DNA of 64,000 nucleotides from Telmatactis stephensoni (Eukaryota; Cnidaria; Anthozoa; Actiniaria; Isophelliidae): NCBI GenBank assembly GCA_029948255.1, contig JALIZF010001882.1, positions 868,001 to 932,000 of the forward strand, read 5' to 3'. Shown piece by piece: positions 1 to 11,099 of this stretch (position 1 is its first letter; each line of letters starts with the position of its first letter). The notes under the pieces were generated by a model. It saw only the letters and a program-made list of their open reading frames with translations, ran no database searches and was not told where the DNA came from. The position numbers and the translations under genes were made by a program.

Positions 1-115
1 TGTTAAAATATTATAATAATGTGAATCAAAAATGAGCAAAAGAAAACTTCACGAAAAAACAATGGTTATTTTGTAGGAAAATGTTCTGCGACCAACAACG
101 AATTCAAACTTTCAG

Positions 116-287
116 TTGGATTTTGAGTTTTTCTGATCCGCCATTTATGCGAAGGGGACGGGGCTTATGCAAATGCCCTCAAAAACGTTGAAAACGTGGA
201 TCGAGGTCGGATCGAGGGCGCCGTATTTATAAGCTCCTCTCCTTTTACGTTATTGGCGGATCAGAAAAACCCAAATTAAAAATCCAA
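116..287. mobile_element. MITE-like element with ~27-33 bp inverted repeats
   Basis: TTGGATTTTGAGTTTTTCTG at the left faces its inverted partner at 255-287, both ending in the GATCCGCC core. Interior is GC-richer than the flank. No coding capacity. Confidence 0.6.
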
Positions 288-744
288 AAGTGCTTTGGTA
301 GTGAGAGATTTGATCATGCAATAATAATCTGTGTGTTGTAAATCGAGTGTAAGTCAGTGAAAACTGACACTGACTAAGTCATTATCATAAGTCATGGAAA
401 ACGATGTAAATTTTGCAGACGCTTTTAAAAAATACATCAAAACATCCAGATTTTGCAGACAGTTTGTGAAAACATACAGGAAAACAACCAGATTCCACAA
501 AAAAACAAGGTTTTTGTTTTTAGGGAGCGACTAAAACGTTCTTCGTTCACACCATACCATCATTTTCACTTGGTTTTTACTTGGCTTCATCACTACTAAA
601 GAAGTAAGGAAGAGTGTGATGCAATGAACTGGACAACCAAGTGTTTCTGATGGAATGTCGCGGGACCACGTGTTGCATAAAAAGTCAACGATCTTGAGCC
701 AAAATTGTCAAACATTAAATAAACATGAAGTATTTTATTTTTAA

Positions 745-945
745 GGAATATAAAACGCGCGCGCATGTCTCTGTACTGTGATATAAACACGATGGAAGAT
801 GTAAAAAGCAACTGAGAAAGAGAAAAGCAAGTTTAGGAACACGAGGCGTAGCCGAGTGTTTCTCTTGCTTTTCGAGTGCTCTACATCTTCCAGAGTGTTT
901 ATATCACAGTACAGAGACATAAGCGATCGTTTTATATTGCTTTTA
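745..945. mobile_element. Fold-back element (~200 bp palindrome)
   Basis: ATGTCTCTGTACTGTGATAT and GAAGATGTA in the left arm are matched in inverse in 865-925. No gene inside. Confidence 0.65.
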
Positions 946-1562
946 TAAAATATTTTCGACGTTTTTTGAGCGAGCCATGTCTCTGTCCTCAGCGCGCGCG
1001 TTATATCTCAAATATTTTATAATTATTCATATGACTCGATTTGATTTGTTGAGACACTAGATAGAATTTGACTAATTTTTTTGGCAAAAGAGAATTGGTT
1101 TGACGACTTAATGGTTTGAGGAAGTTTTTTTTCCAAATTGGTGTTGTAATGAGAGAAACAGTGGTTTGTTTACCTACATTGGTTCTTGAAAATGGCAGCA
1201 TGTGAAGATTCGCTTGAGAGAGAGAATTATATGGTACTATAAGCTAGAGTAGACTTTACTGGCAAAACAGAAACAGTTATCAAATTGATCTGGAAGTTGG
1301 CCTGATTTCCAGCGAAAGAAGAATTTAAAAGTATTGAGCTGGAAGACATTTTCAACAGTTTATAGATATCCAACAGGTTGAGTACTAAGGAGGGATCACT
1401 CAGTGTCTGTATCATTTCCGTAAAGTTTTGCCAAAAAGTTACTCTGACCACATGGTTTTGTTTGACTTGTAACTTTTAAAGATGTGAAGAACTTCCCCAG
1501 GCCACAATTGCATAAGATATATAACGGTAAATATAAAGGTAGATTTCTTTAAGTTGCTGTAA

Positions 1563-1912
1563 CCATCCCTCCTTTTTACTCTCCCGCCTCTCTTCCTTTC
1601 CCCTCCCCTCTCTTTCTCCCTTCCCCTTTCCCCTTCCTCTTCCCCCCTTCTTCCCTTCCCTCCCCCTTTCCCCCCCCCCCCTTCCCCCCCTTCCCTTTCC
1701 CCCTCCCTTTTCCTCTCCCCTCCCCATCCCTTCCCCCCTTTCCCCCTTCCCTCTTTTCCCCTTCTCCCTTTCCCCCCCCCTTTTCTTCCCCCCCCCCTTT
1801 CCCTTTTCTTCCCCCTTCCCTTTTCCCCACCTTTCTTCCCTTCCCCCTCTCCTTTCCCTTCCCTTTCTCCTTTCCTCTCACCCTCTGCTTTTACTTACTT
1901 CTTTCCTCTCCC
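1563..1912. repeat. C/T (polypyrimidine) tract
   Basis: About 350 bp of almost pure C and T on the + strand. Gives spurious Gly/Arg/Lys/Glu-rich frames on the minus strand. H-DNA (triplex) forming potential. Confidence 0.9.
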
Positions 1913-2085
1913 CCCTCCTTGGGCTTACTCTCCGTAAACGGCCGGGACAAATGACTGGAGAGGAACCATGGATCAATATTTGTTTAGGCCTTTTGCATCA
2001 ACTGGTCACGTGGTACAAAATCTGATATTCTGGTGGGCAAAATACGCACTGGGAAATCTAAACATTCTTCATTATATCTTCATTA

Positions 2086-2341
2086 TATCATAAAGTTCCA
2101 TAGTTCCATATGTGGAACGTATTGAAAAAAACATTCTTATGAATCGTTTCATTATCATAATTTATTATTTATGTTTGTTATTAAGTTGTCTTTTTTGTAG
2201 CAAGGGGTGCTTTGCTTGTAAGTGGGTGGGTTTATATCTCTTTTCTTTTAGGGGTTGGGTCGGGTAATTTACCTTGTAGGGGACCTTGGGTCCTATTGTA
2301 AATTTACCTGCCTTTGGGCGAATTCATTAAATAAAAAAAAA
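2086..2341 (+). mobile_element. Dispersed retroelement-like 3' end, copy A
   Basis: Shares about 240 bp with 34984-35226 (TTCCATATGTGGAACGTATT ... GGGGACCTTGGGTCCTATTG ... CCTTTGGGCGAATT). Ends in ATTAAATAAAA, so an A-rich tail. The microsatellite-like tail fits the 3' end of a non-LTR retrotransposon or a SINE (inference). Confidence 0.6.
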
Positions 2342-2694
2342 AGTCAAATTTTACTTGTTGTGATCCTTTCGTTTTTGAGGCTGTTACATTCCTTTGCCCA
2401 CCACAATACCAGATTTTGTATTATGTGACCAGTTGATGCAAAAAAACCTATTACATTCAATATTGCCGCGCCTCTCATAACCAATTGCATGTTTTCCCCA
2501 ATAAGCTGTAAAAATTGGAAGTTTTTTCACTGCTGATTTTATTCTAATTAATGTTTTTACGATACATCTGATTATATTCTATTTTAATGCCGTTTACATG
2601 TTTATTGACCTAATCAGTCCAATTAGTTAATGGTTAGTACGTGTTTTTTTTTTTACGTATCTGTTGAGATTGGAAATCCTTCGCAACCTTACAA

Positions 2695-2958
2695 TCAGGG
2701 CATGTCAGGTTGGGGCTCGTCTCCTTTTTTGCAGGGCACTCTTCGCCAACCACAAACCCGTCCACAACGAACACCACATCTTCTACGCGAACCCCTCCAA
2801 TGGCAACGGAAATGGCAACGTCGCCAACACATGTAACGAGGACACGTGGGTCCTGTAGGTTTACGACGACGACGGCGCCTTCCCCAAAACCAACCTTCAG
2901 CGTCAGGAAGGACCAAAATGAAGATGATAAACAGCACAAATAGGAACTTGAAGTTCAT
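2695..2958 (-). CDS. Secreted cationic eight-cysteine peptide, copy 1
   Basis: 87 residues, intact. A hydrophobic signal peptide (MNFKFLFVLFIIFILVLPDA) is followed by WFWG and a run of six arginines that could be a furin-type processing site. Eight cysteines then follow, spaced C-x4-C-x3-C-x3-C-x8-C-x3-C-x3-C-x6-C, and the C-terminus is acidic, ending PQPDMP. The start ATG sits 10 nt inside exon 2, after the acceptor CCATCAG. A non-coding exon 1 ends at 4353. AATAAA lies at 2601-2606. It resembles antimicrobial or small cysteine-rich coral peptides in architecture. I do not recognise the exact family, and a toxin-like role cannot be excluded. A close paralog lies 4.2 kb upstream in the same orientation. 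Confidence 0.85.
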   Translation of the reverse strand: MNFKFLFVLFIIFILVLPDAEGWFWGRRRRRRKPTGPTCPRYMCWRRCHFRCHWRGSRRRCGVRCGRVCGWRRVPCKKGDEPQPDMP

Positions 2959-2968
2959 GATGTCAAAC

Positions 2969-4352
2969 CTGATGGCAAAAAGGACTAGTTAGCAAGGATC
3001 TGTACTCGAAGCATTTTTATTCTAATCTAAGGAAGTATTTGGTAAGACTTTTAGTATGGAACTCAACGTATTTAAACATTTAATGTTCCTTCGTCAGTGC
3101 GCAATCTATCTGAAAAATCTAGTGAATTGAATGAATGATTATTATTTTAAAATCGATAATTGTTGATCATGGCCAATTTCTATGTAACATGCTTGGAACA
3201 GCTTCCATGCATCTCAAGCAGTTCGATTTGAAGTGGAAACCTTTATAAAAGAAAAACAAAAATTGAAGTGAATAAAACGTCGAGGTCATCTGAGAATTCT
3301 TTGTCCTGCTTTTTCAGTAAAGGGCCGTATAATTTGAATTCAAGAAGCTGAGCAACACTGATTCAATTATAGCATCTCTTGTCGATCATCTGCCTGGTGT
3401 TGTAAGTGTTATAAGTGTGTAAATTTAACTTTATTCAAATAGTATTTACGTACGTGGAATATGGCATAAATTTCATTTCTACATGCAAACTAATTTTTGA
3501 CTTCTGTTTTTTGTCTATTACCCTCCCTAAGTTTTGTGGCTACAAAGTTTTGGGCGGCAAACCTTTGATATAACATTGAGTCGAGCTTGTCAGTGTATAT
3601 TTAACGGTAAACAGTACTCATGCAGTTGGATTTTTTCAAAATTTTTCTTCAAATTTTTTACTCCATAGATAATCGTCTAATCAAAGTCAACAATGCCACA
3701 GGCGGCCCATCCTTTGAGATCTGGGCTTAGTATGTGATCGGTGAAGCCGATATATATGTCATAAATCATATGAATCCAAACTTCTCTCCTAAACTTACGA
3801 TTAAATTGATCTTGTGTTTAAATACTTTCCAGAAATAGAGATTGATAGTTATTGAAGGGTTCTGTGACCTTTATTTTGAGATAGAATGGTTATTTAGCGA
3901 GTTTCAAAGAGTTATTCAGGGTTGTGTTGAACGCTCTCCTAGAAACATAAAAACCCGTATAGAAGTGTTCAACTGATGAAAATGCACAAACGTACACATT
4001 TTCAAACAATTTCAACTCGTAAAAACAGATGTGTTGTTGTCTATTTTTGTGTTCATATAAATTCAAGATTATTCGGACATTTCAAACGACCCTCCACCTT
4101 CTAAAAAACAAGGTACAAACTCGACCCCACGATTTGTCGATAAAACAGGTTTAGCAATTAATAAAGCTGTGGATATATTGTTCTATAATACAGTACAGTG
4201 CGCTGTCAAATCTTTCAGTGTGTAGTGGTGGGCAATGAGAAGGTCATTTTCTGAGATTTTCGCCTCGACTAACAAAATGCTTTCTAGTAGTTTTTGATAG
4301 TGTTTTCAGCAAATAATTTTAGAAAAAGTAAAAATCTCTAGCATATCCTTAC
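2969..4352 (-). other. Intron of peptide gene copy 1; no further gene seen
   Basis: AT-rich, no conserved frame over 70 codons, no RNA gene recognised. Confidence 0.5.
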
Positions 4353-4600
4353 CTCTAATCAAGTTGTACGACCGGTTAAATGGTTTGATTTAGATCTAGA
4401 ACAGTTTTCTTGGGCGTTTTCTCGGGAGTTCTTCTTTGAAGGAAGTATGAACGAGAAATGAGCTTCTACAACGTAACATCTTCTTTAGTAATGAGTTTGA
4501 GTAGCGCGGGGAAACAATTTCAATTTTTCTTGTTTTCACATGTTGGGCAAAAGACTGAACTAAATTTGAACCAATAAACCTAAAACTCATAAGATTCAAG
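4353..4600 (-). other. Probable non-coding exon 1 of peptide gene copy 1
   Basis: Minus strand ends ...TTGATTAGAG|GTAAGG, a strong donor with GT at 4351-4352. The segment upstream is conserved with 7885-8100 (AACTCC..., ATTTCTCGTT, TTACTAAAGAA). The intron to the coding exon would be 2969-4352. The transcription start is not defined; the right edge is approximate. Confidence 0.55.
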
Positions 4601-4814
4601 AATTAAAACAACAAACAAAGCCTACTTGAACATTCATTTTAGATAAGTGCAGTTTAATATCGAACCAAATTAAATCAAACAACTCAAGGTTCAAGTACTC
4701 GAACATTTAACTTCAATTAATTATTAAGTGAATTTTAACCTAGGCAAAAGACGTTAAGATGTAAAATACCTCAGTTGCATGGAGAGGCATTTAGTGAAAA
4801 ATAACCTGATTAAT

Positions 4815-4943
4815 ATTATTATTATTAATATTATTATTATTATTAATATGATTATTATTAATATTTTTATTAATATTATTATTATAGCGAGATTTGCAAT
4901 TGTAGTTAGGCAAAAAAAAGATAATAAAGTTTCCATTATTATT

Positions 4944-4985
<42 letters not shown>

Positions 4986-5016
4986 TAACTTATTATTATT
5001 ATTATTATTATTATTG
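4815..5016. repeat. (ATT)n/(AAT)n microsatellite
   Basis: Interrupted ATT/AAT trinucleotide repeats at 4815-4886, 4936-4985 and 4991-5014. Confidence 0.9.
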
Positions 5017-5100
5017 TTGTTGTCTAGTGAATAATGAAGCTAATGTGAATATTCATGATTTTCCTTAAAATGTTAAAAATGTGTACCCGCGGGGAGGTAC

Positions 5101-5209
5101 TAGTCTCCTACGCAGCCGCAGTTTGTTGTCACGCTAGGGCTTATCCCCCCAGCTTGTTTTGGGGACTAAGCCCTGGCGTGACAACATACTGCGGCTGCGT
5201 AGTAGACTA
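5101..5209. mobile_element. 109-bp fold-back element with 9-bp target duplication
   Basis: Arms TAGTCTCCTACGCAGCCGCA and its inverse meet around a 20-bp centre. Flanked by GGGAGGTAC at 5092-5100 and again at 5210-5218. Confidence 0.8.
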
Positions 5210-5966
5210 GGGAGGTACTCGACCCTAAATATATATTTGGGTGGGTGGGGTGTGCTGCGCGCTTCATAAGAGGCCTTTATCTAGCCTTTTTGAAGCCATC
5301 GATAATGTGATTGTTTGTCTACCGTATATAGGACAAAAAAAGTTAGTCTCTCCTAATTAGCAAACCCTAATCTATCACTTATACCAAAAATACCGTATTA
5401 CGTACATTATAGTAAAACGGCTCGAAACCGCATCACTAGTGCAAATCCCAATGCCCATTCCCCTCCCAAGAAGCGTATATCACAATTTTTGTCGAATTTT
5501 TTGAGAAAACATTTTAATTCAATAATATATATAATTAATAAAATTTTTTGCTTGTTTAAGGTTGTTGTATAGTTAGAACATATTGGCAGTGTTTTGTCAA
5601 GACTCAGTTTAAATTCGAAATATCGGATCCTTTTCGTCACATTATCTGGGACTTTCTATTCCAGCTGACAATTACTTCCTTTCAACACTTTTCTATTTTT
5701 TACTGAGTAATATGCTATGTACAGTTCAAAGCTAATACTCGAAAAAATGAAGTACTCGTTTCTTGCAGATGATTTCATTTGCATTGTTTTTGCCTCTGGG
5801 ACTTCTTTTAGTAATTGCTGTTTTCTTATATCAGTTGCTTATTAATTCATGAGGCCTCTCTTAGCAATCACCTATCGCAAGCCAGAATACCAAAAGTCCT
5901 TACTTCAAATCTCAAGTCTTGTGTGCCTACGTGTGTTCTGTATGTGTGTGTGTGTGTATATATACA

Positions 5967-6213
5967 CCTATTTCAAAAAAGGCTGTCACCGCTAATAGCG
6001 ATAGGCGATAGGTAATAGGTCATTCCAAGACCGCAAAGCACTATTGATTTCTTAATTAAGCCATCCTATTAAAATCTTTCTTTACACTCTTCCATCAAAT
6101 ATTTGGCTATTCATATGTAAATCAATTAGAAATCAATAGTGCTTTGCGGTCTTGGAATGACCTATTACTTATCGCCTATTGCTCTTAGCGGTGACAACCT
6201 TTTTTGAAATAGG
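5967..6213. mobile_element. Fold-back MITE, TIR CCTATTTCAAAAAAGG
   Basis: The inverse end (AACCTTTTTTGAAATAGG) closes at 6213. Inner arms with GTCACCGCTAA and AATAGTGCTTTGCGGTCTTG also pair. Flanks are TATATA-rich. Related termini occur at 57139-57433. Confidence 0.75.
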
Positions 6214-6237
6214 TATATATCGGTTTAAAATATATCG

Positions 6238-6610
6238 GCTTTCCCTATCCCCTCTCCTTTCCCTTCCCTCTCCCCTTTCCCTTCCCCCTCTCTCCTTTCC
6301 CTTCCCCCTCTCCTTTCCCTTCCCCCTCTCCTCTCCCCTCCTCCTCTCCTTTCCCTTCCCTCTCTTCTTTCCCTTCCCTCTCTCCTTTCCCCTCCCCCCT
6401 CCTTTCTCCTTTCTCTTCCCCCTCTCCTTTCCCTTCCCCCTCTCCTTTCCCTTCCCTCTCTCCTTTCCCCTCCCCCCACCTTTCTCCTTTCTCTTCCCTC
6501 TCTCCTTTCCCTTCCCCCTCGCCTCTCCCCTCCTCCTCTCCTTTCCCTTCCCTCTATCCTTTCCCCTTTCCCCTCACCCTCTCCTTTTCCTACCCCTCTC
6601 TCCTCCCCTC
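6238..6610. repeat. C/T (polypyrimidine) tract with CTCCTTTCCCTTCC-like units
   Basis: About 370 bp, more regular than the 1563-1912 tract, with recurring TCTCCTTTCCCTTCC units. Confidence 0.9.
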
Positions 6611-6895
6611 GGAACCGGCCATTGATCGATATTTGTTTTCAATTTATATTTCATATTGTCTCATTTTGCCAATTGTTCTCTTACCCATAAGCTGTAAAAA
6701 TTGCAACACTTTTCACTGCTGATTTTATTCTAATTAATGTTTTTACGATACATCTGATTCTATTCTTTTCTAATGCCGTTTACATGTTTATTAGAGTAAC
6801 CTAATCAATCCAACTAGTTAATGGTTATAATTAGTATGCGATTTCTTTACGTTCCCATTGGTCGTTCAGTTTGGACATGTTTTGCAATCTTGCAA

Positions 6896-7165
6896 TCAGG
6901 GCATGTCACGTTGTGGTTCATCTCTCTTTCCACAAGGCACGTTTCGCCAACCACAAACCCGCTTGCAGCCGTGAACACAGCCTTTCGAAGTGCATGTCAC
7001 GCCACATTGATTCCAACACACGTATTTAGGGCACGTGGGTCCTGGTGGAGGTTTAGGACTACTGCGACGACGACGACGACGACGCCTTCTTCCCCAAAGG
7101 CCTTCAGCGTCAGGAAGGACCAAAATAAAGATGACCAACAGCACAAATAGGAACTTGAAGTTCAT
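6896..7165 (-). CDS. Secreted cationic eight-cysteine peptide, copy 2
   Basis: 89 residues from the ATG at 7165. An open frame extends upstream to 7276, but it crosses the acceptor CCATCAG at 7176-7178, so the shorter start matching copy 1 is chosen. The signal peptide is nearly identical to copy 1. Nine arginines and a Ser/Pro-rich linker come next, then eight cysteines spaced C-x4-C-x3-C-x3-C-x4-C-x3-C-x3-C-x6-C. Copy 2 lacks four residues between Cys4 and Cys5 compared with copy 1. The end DEPQRDMP is conserved. AATAAA is at 6787-6792. Function is unknown; the architecture suggests a host-defence peptide. Confidence 0.85.
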   Translation of the reverse strand: MNFKFLFVLLVIFILVLPDAEGLWGRRRRRRRRRSSPKPPPGPTCPKYVCWNQCGVTCTSKGCVHGCKRVCGWRNVPCGKRDEPQRDMP

Positions 7166-7564
7166 GATGGCAAACCTGATGGCAAAAAAAATTCCGGTTA
7201 GGAAAGAGCTATAGTCTAAGCATTTTTCATTTTTTGTAACTCTTTCAACATAGAATGCAATAATATATATAAGCATTTTTACTGAACACTATGCAGTCAA
7301 TACGCAATAGATATATATATAACGAATGAAAGTTATCTTAAGTAATGTGAGAATTTCTTCTTGTAGGTCTTTAATTTCGCTTAATTTTTGGGAAAATGCG
7401 AAATTCTCGAAAAATTCAGTTAAAGTCCCACTAGTAACATCACACAGGATGTTTCAAAATTTCCTATCTCGTTTTTTACCCTATTTTGGCTAATGGAGAA
7501 GCATTTAAAAGTCTTTATTTAGAGAGGGTAAACGATGAACAAAACTAATAAACTTGCGGCCCTC

Positions 7565-7593
7565 AAAAAAAAAAAAAAAAAGAAGAAAAGAAT

Positions 7594-7627
<34 letters not shown>

Positions 7628-7640
7628 GAAAAAAAAAGAC
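7565..7640. repeat. A/G-rich simple repeat
   Basis: Poly(A) followed by GAAAA units. Confidence 0.8.
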
Positions 7641-7884
7641 ATTATACGGTGAAATAAAATTAGAAAATATATATTTAGCCATATAACAAATATGAGATCA
7701 GAATACAGAAATCAGTCACAGATCGTTAACCAATGCAAGAAAGCGTAGTTTATCTATTCAAAAAGTGGTTGGTGTGTTGCGCACACACAAACACACAAAA
7801 TCTAATAGTTTTGGACAGTGCTATTCACATTATCTATTAAACATACTATACAAATCAAAGTTGTATATACCAGGATACCCTTAC

Positions 7885-8100
7885 CTCTTAATCAAGTTGT
7901 ACGATGTGAAATGGTTTGATTGTAAACAGCTTTCTCTATAGAGTTCTTCTCTGAAGAGAGTCTTAACGAGAAATGAAGTTCCACATCGAAACATTTTCTT
8001 TAGTAATAACAAATTTGAGTAGGAAACAACCTTTTTCATGTTTTTACATGTTGGGTAAATGACTGAACTAATATATTAATTGAACCTAAAATAAAATCAA
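7885..8100 (-). other. Probable non-coding exon 1 of peptide gene copy 2
   Basis: Minus strand ends ...TTGATTAAGAG|GTAAGG (GT at 7883-7884), equivalent to copy 1. The intron would be 7176-7884, about half the copy 1 intron. The right edge is approximate. Confidence 0.55.
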
Positions 8101-8159
8101 ACATTGGACATAAGATTCAATTAAAACAAATCAAAAATGAATAACTGAACTGCTCGAAA

Positions 8160-9370
8160 CTTTACAGTTTTACTTTTATTGATAGCACGAAAATTTGATA
8201 GTGTCCAGTTGACATTTTTTTATCCTGTATTTAGGGATATCTCTCTTTGCTACTATGTACCCTACTCAAAATAACTTCTTATTAAAATGAGAGATATACC
8301 CCCTCCCTCTCTTCCCCCCACAAAAATGTCTTTCATTATTTCTTTATTTCTGGCCTTACATGATCGGAACCGACAACTAAACGACGCATTAAAAACTAGT
8401 AAATGAGCCCACAATGTTTCAATCAACAATTGAAACATTAAAAACGTGAGTTTTTCGAATTCAGTGCTAATTAGCACTATTTAGTTGGGACCAACTTTTC
8501 TATGGCTTGGGTTTATTGTTTCGGAACTCTTCTGCATTGGACGGTACGACGTGGGAATCATGAATGTATAGTATTTTAATACTAACTACTACTATTTTTA
8601 ATACTAAACATTTGAAAATGTTTAAGCCTCTTAACCTTTAATTTTGCGCACTTATTTGTCAAGTATCTACTTGACAAATATCAAGTATCTTCAATAACAA
8701 ATAATTGCGTAAAAGCTAGAAAATTACACGGTTTAAAACGACACGAAGGAACATTTTCATCATCGAAATGACAAAATGGAACTTTTAAAAATGCGTGGCA
8801 GATAAATAGCTTTCACTTTTTGCTCTTAGTTCCAAAATCAGCCATTTTCACAGAAAATCAGTTACCTTTCAATGTGATGAGACATTCGCATTTTGTTTCT
8901 CTCAGATGATTTTAACAGTTTTTGTGGCTAGAAAAAAGTGAGAAATGCTGTCAAAACTAGGTTCCTCTGTGAGGATCGAGAGGATATTTTGCTTTTACTC
9001 TGAGAGCAAAACTTTATTGCCGGCATTGAATTGAAGATAGTTGTCCTCGTGAATGAGTAAACAGCAAAACGGCCACAATTTTCCGACCTTTTGCTGTATT
9101 TTTGTGAAATTTGAAATGAATCAAAAAGACTTTCAATATGTTTTCAATGAAAATAATTTTCTGTGTGTTGAATTTCATAATTTAAAATGGTTAGAAGATT
9201 ACTGGCATATCTTTTCTTATTTTCTTTTTGTTTTTCTTTTAATTTTTCTTTTCTTTTCTTTTCTTTTATGAGAAATTCAATAAAAACATTTTATTTAACC
9301 GTGTTCCTTTGTTTTTCATAGTCCAATTGATGCCTATAAAAATATTACTTTTTCATCAAGTATATGTGAG
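8160..9370. other. Intergenic, nothing recognised
   Basis: AT-rich, frames short, no splice-supported exon. (TTTTC)n at 9237-9268 only. Confidence 0.5.
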
Positions 9371-9952
9371 AATAAAATGAGGGTGTCAATGGGGTTAACC
9401 GTCAACCGTCAAACGGCCTAAATTATAACCGTCAACCGTGAAATGAGGGAAATTTTAACCGTCAAGCGTCAAAAAAATTAACCGTCAAATACACTCTCGA
9501 ACAATTTTTCTAAGTTATTTTTCCAAATGCGCGTATTTTTCAAGACGTTATAACAATTTCACTATTTCAATACCGTTAAAACTTTATAAAAGCCATACTG
9601 AACTTCATGTTGTCGCAGAACTGCTGGCTCGTCGCAAGCATATTGATAGGGGAGGTTGGATTTCTACCATTGTCGGCTGGGAATAGTGAATGCTTCAGAA
9701 TGATCTGTATAAGTATTAGAGGTCCCGCTAGTTTTTGGAAAGTGGAATGAATTTTTTTTAGATAACTCTTATTTCAAGGAATGTGCATGTTTTTCTAAAT
9801 TACGCAAAAATTTGAAAGCATCAAGCTAATGTAAAGAGTTTATGTAGTTTTCTTCGTTGAAACCTGAATTTTAAGCCAAGAAAAATAATTAGAGAAGAGA
9901 AATAGAATCCATTAAAAACAGAAAAAAAGAAAAAAAAAGAAAAGTTGTTGGC

Positions 9953-10190
9953 GCCGACAGGACTCGAACCCGTTACCCAATGAAATTAGTATGCTAATTT
10001 TATGTAAAACCCCCAAAAATCGACCATGCATCCAGACAAATTGCTGAATCATCGCATGTTACGTATAGGAAGAAGATTTCGGCCCCTTCCGCGCTATCGG
10101 TAGAACGCAGCAAGCTTCGCGGTCAAAGAGGGAGGAAACAGTCGGATCCTAGGCCGTAAATGACTGCACCTTACCACTAGACTAACTGGA
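9953..10190 (-). repeat. tRNA-like module 2 (copy 1), split A and B boxes
   Basis: Perfect B box GGTTCGAGTCC on the minus strand at 9960-9971 and A-box-like TAGTCTAGTGG at 10174-10184, about 225 bp apart. It lies head to head with module 1. The spacing is too long for a tRNA, so this is a fused or interrupted tRNA-derived piece. Confidence 0.55.
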
Positions 10191-10266
10191 CTACTAAGGG
10201 ATTTGGAGGACAAAATAACCTAGTGTATTCTTTGAATTGGCTATCTATTGTTGTGCAAATTACGCG

Positions 10267-10352
10267 ATCCCGTGGCGCAGTTGGAAAACCCTTGAACTGT
10301 GAAGCAAATGAGCAGATGAAAAAGTCGGGTTCGAAACCGGCTAGGGGTCCAT
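10267..10352 (+). repeat. tRNA-like module 1 (copy 1)
   Basis: A box TGGCGCAGTTGG at 10273-10284 and B box GGTTCGAAACC at 10328-10338 match pol III type 2 consensus. GTCGG/CCGGC forms a 5-bp T stem and GATCCC pairs with GGGGTC as a 6-bp acceptor. A T run follows. The anticodon arm is imperfect, so this looks like a tRNA-derived SINE-like unit, not a working tRNA. Confidence 0.65.
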
Positions 10353-11099
10353 CCTTTTTTCCTTTTTCCTTTTTTTTCTTTTTTCTTTTCCCCTGTTTCA
10401 AAATCAGAATTAGTTGTTAACTAAACGAGAGATAGAAAAGAGAGAAACAGAAAAATATTGAAAGAATAAAAAATGATGAAAAATACTTCAGTTGTTAAAA
10501 TTAAGAAATCGTTAAAATATATAGCTAAAGTTCGGAGTTTCGATAAAACTATAATTCACCAGCATTTACCAAAAGTTCATTTAGAGAGAAACGCAACAAT
10601 GTGCCTAGTTTCTTTAAGCTAAGCGGCTATTTTCTGTGGGAGGAGGGGGGGAGTTCAAACCGTTCGTTTAAACCTTCGAGCCACCCAAAGCGACGGGCCT
10701 GGAACTAATCCTTCACCATATTGAATGGTCAAATATTAAACCGCAATACTAGAAACGGGCAAGTTAGACAAGAAGTTGCAACAGTAACAATAGTCTTTGC
10801 AGCCGTTATTAGTCTAGCTCCCATTCCCCTGCGGTCCACTCCCGAGTGGACCGCAGGGGAATGGGAGCTGGACTAATAATGGCTGCGAAGGAGACTACAG
10901 TAACAACTAGCGCTGTAATTTCATAAAAATTGATGGTTAATTATTGGTTAGTAATATTTAATTGGCTTATTTTAACCGTCAAAGAGTAGAATTAACCGTT
11001 AACCGTCAAAACACCGAATTTCTTATCGTCAGCCGTCAAAAAGGCAAAATTTTAACCGTCAACCGTCAAAGCTATGCCCCCATTGAGACCCTCTAAAAT

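Larger units (their letters stand above)
1560..4640. repeat. Tandem duplication unit 1 (C/T tract + peptide gene copy 1)
   Basis: Unit 1 and unit 2 (6235-8150) share, in the same order, a C/T tract, an AT-rich flank (2505-2600 matches 6690-6790), the peptide gene and exon 1. Unit 1 also has a retroelement-like insertion at 2086-2341 that unit 2 lacks. Confidence 0.75.
6235..8150. repeat. Tandem duplication unit 2 (C/T tract + peptide gene copy 2)
   Basis: Direct-orientation partner of 1560-4640, with the same order of parts and a shorter intron. Confidence 0.75.
9379..11093 (+). mobile_element. 1.7-kb non-autonomous TIR transposon, copy 1
   Basis: Ends are GAGGGTGTCAATGGGG and its inverse CCCCCATTGAGACCCTC. 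Just inside both ends lie repeated TTAACCGTCAACCGTCAAA blocks. Flanked by TAAAAT at 9373-9378 and 11094-11099. Contains two tRNA-like modules and a 90-bp palindrome (10800-10895). No transposase frame is seen. A full copy lies inverted at 32697-34370. Confidence 0.85.

Noticed and set aside
6179..6625. 148-codon + strand frame rich in SFPFPLS
   Set aside because: Low-complexity translation of the C/T tract.
6896..7276. 126-residue version of peptide copy 2
   Set aside because: The extra N-terminus lies upstream of a good acceptor conserved with copy 1 and precedes the signal peptide; the shorter start is favoured.
10267..10352. A functional tRNA gene
   Set aside because: A and B boxes are good but the anticodon stem is imperfect and the unit sits inside a transposon in both copies.
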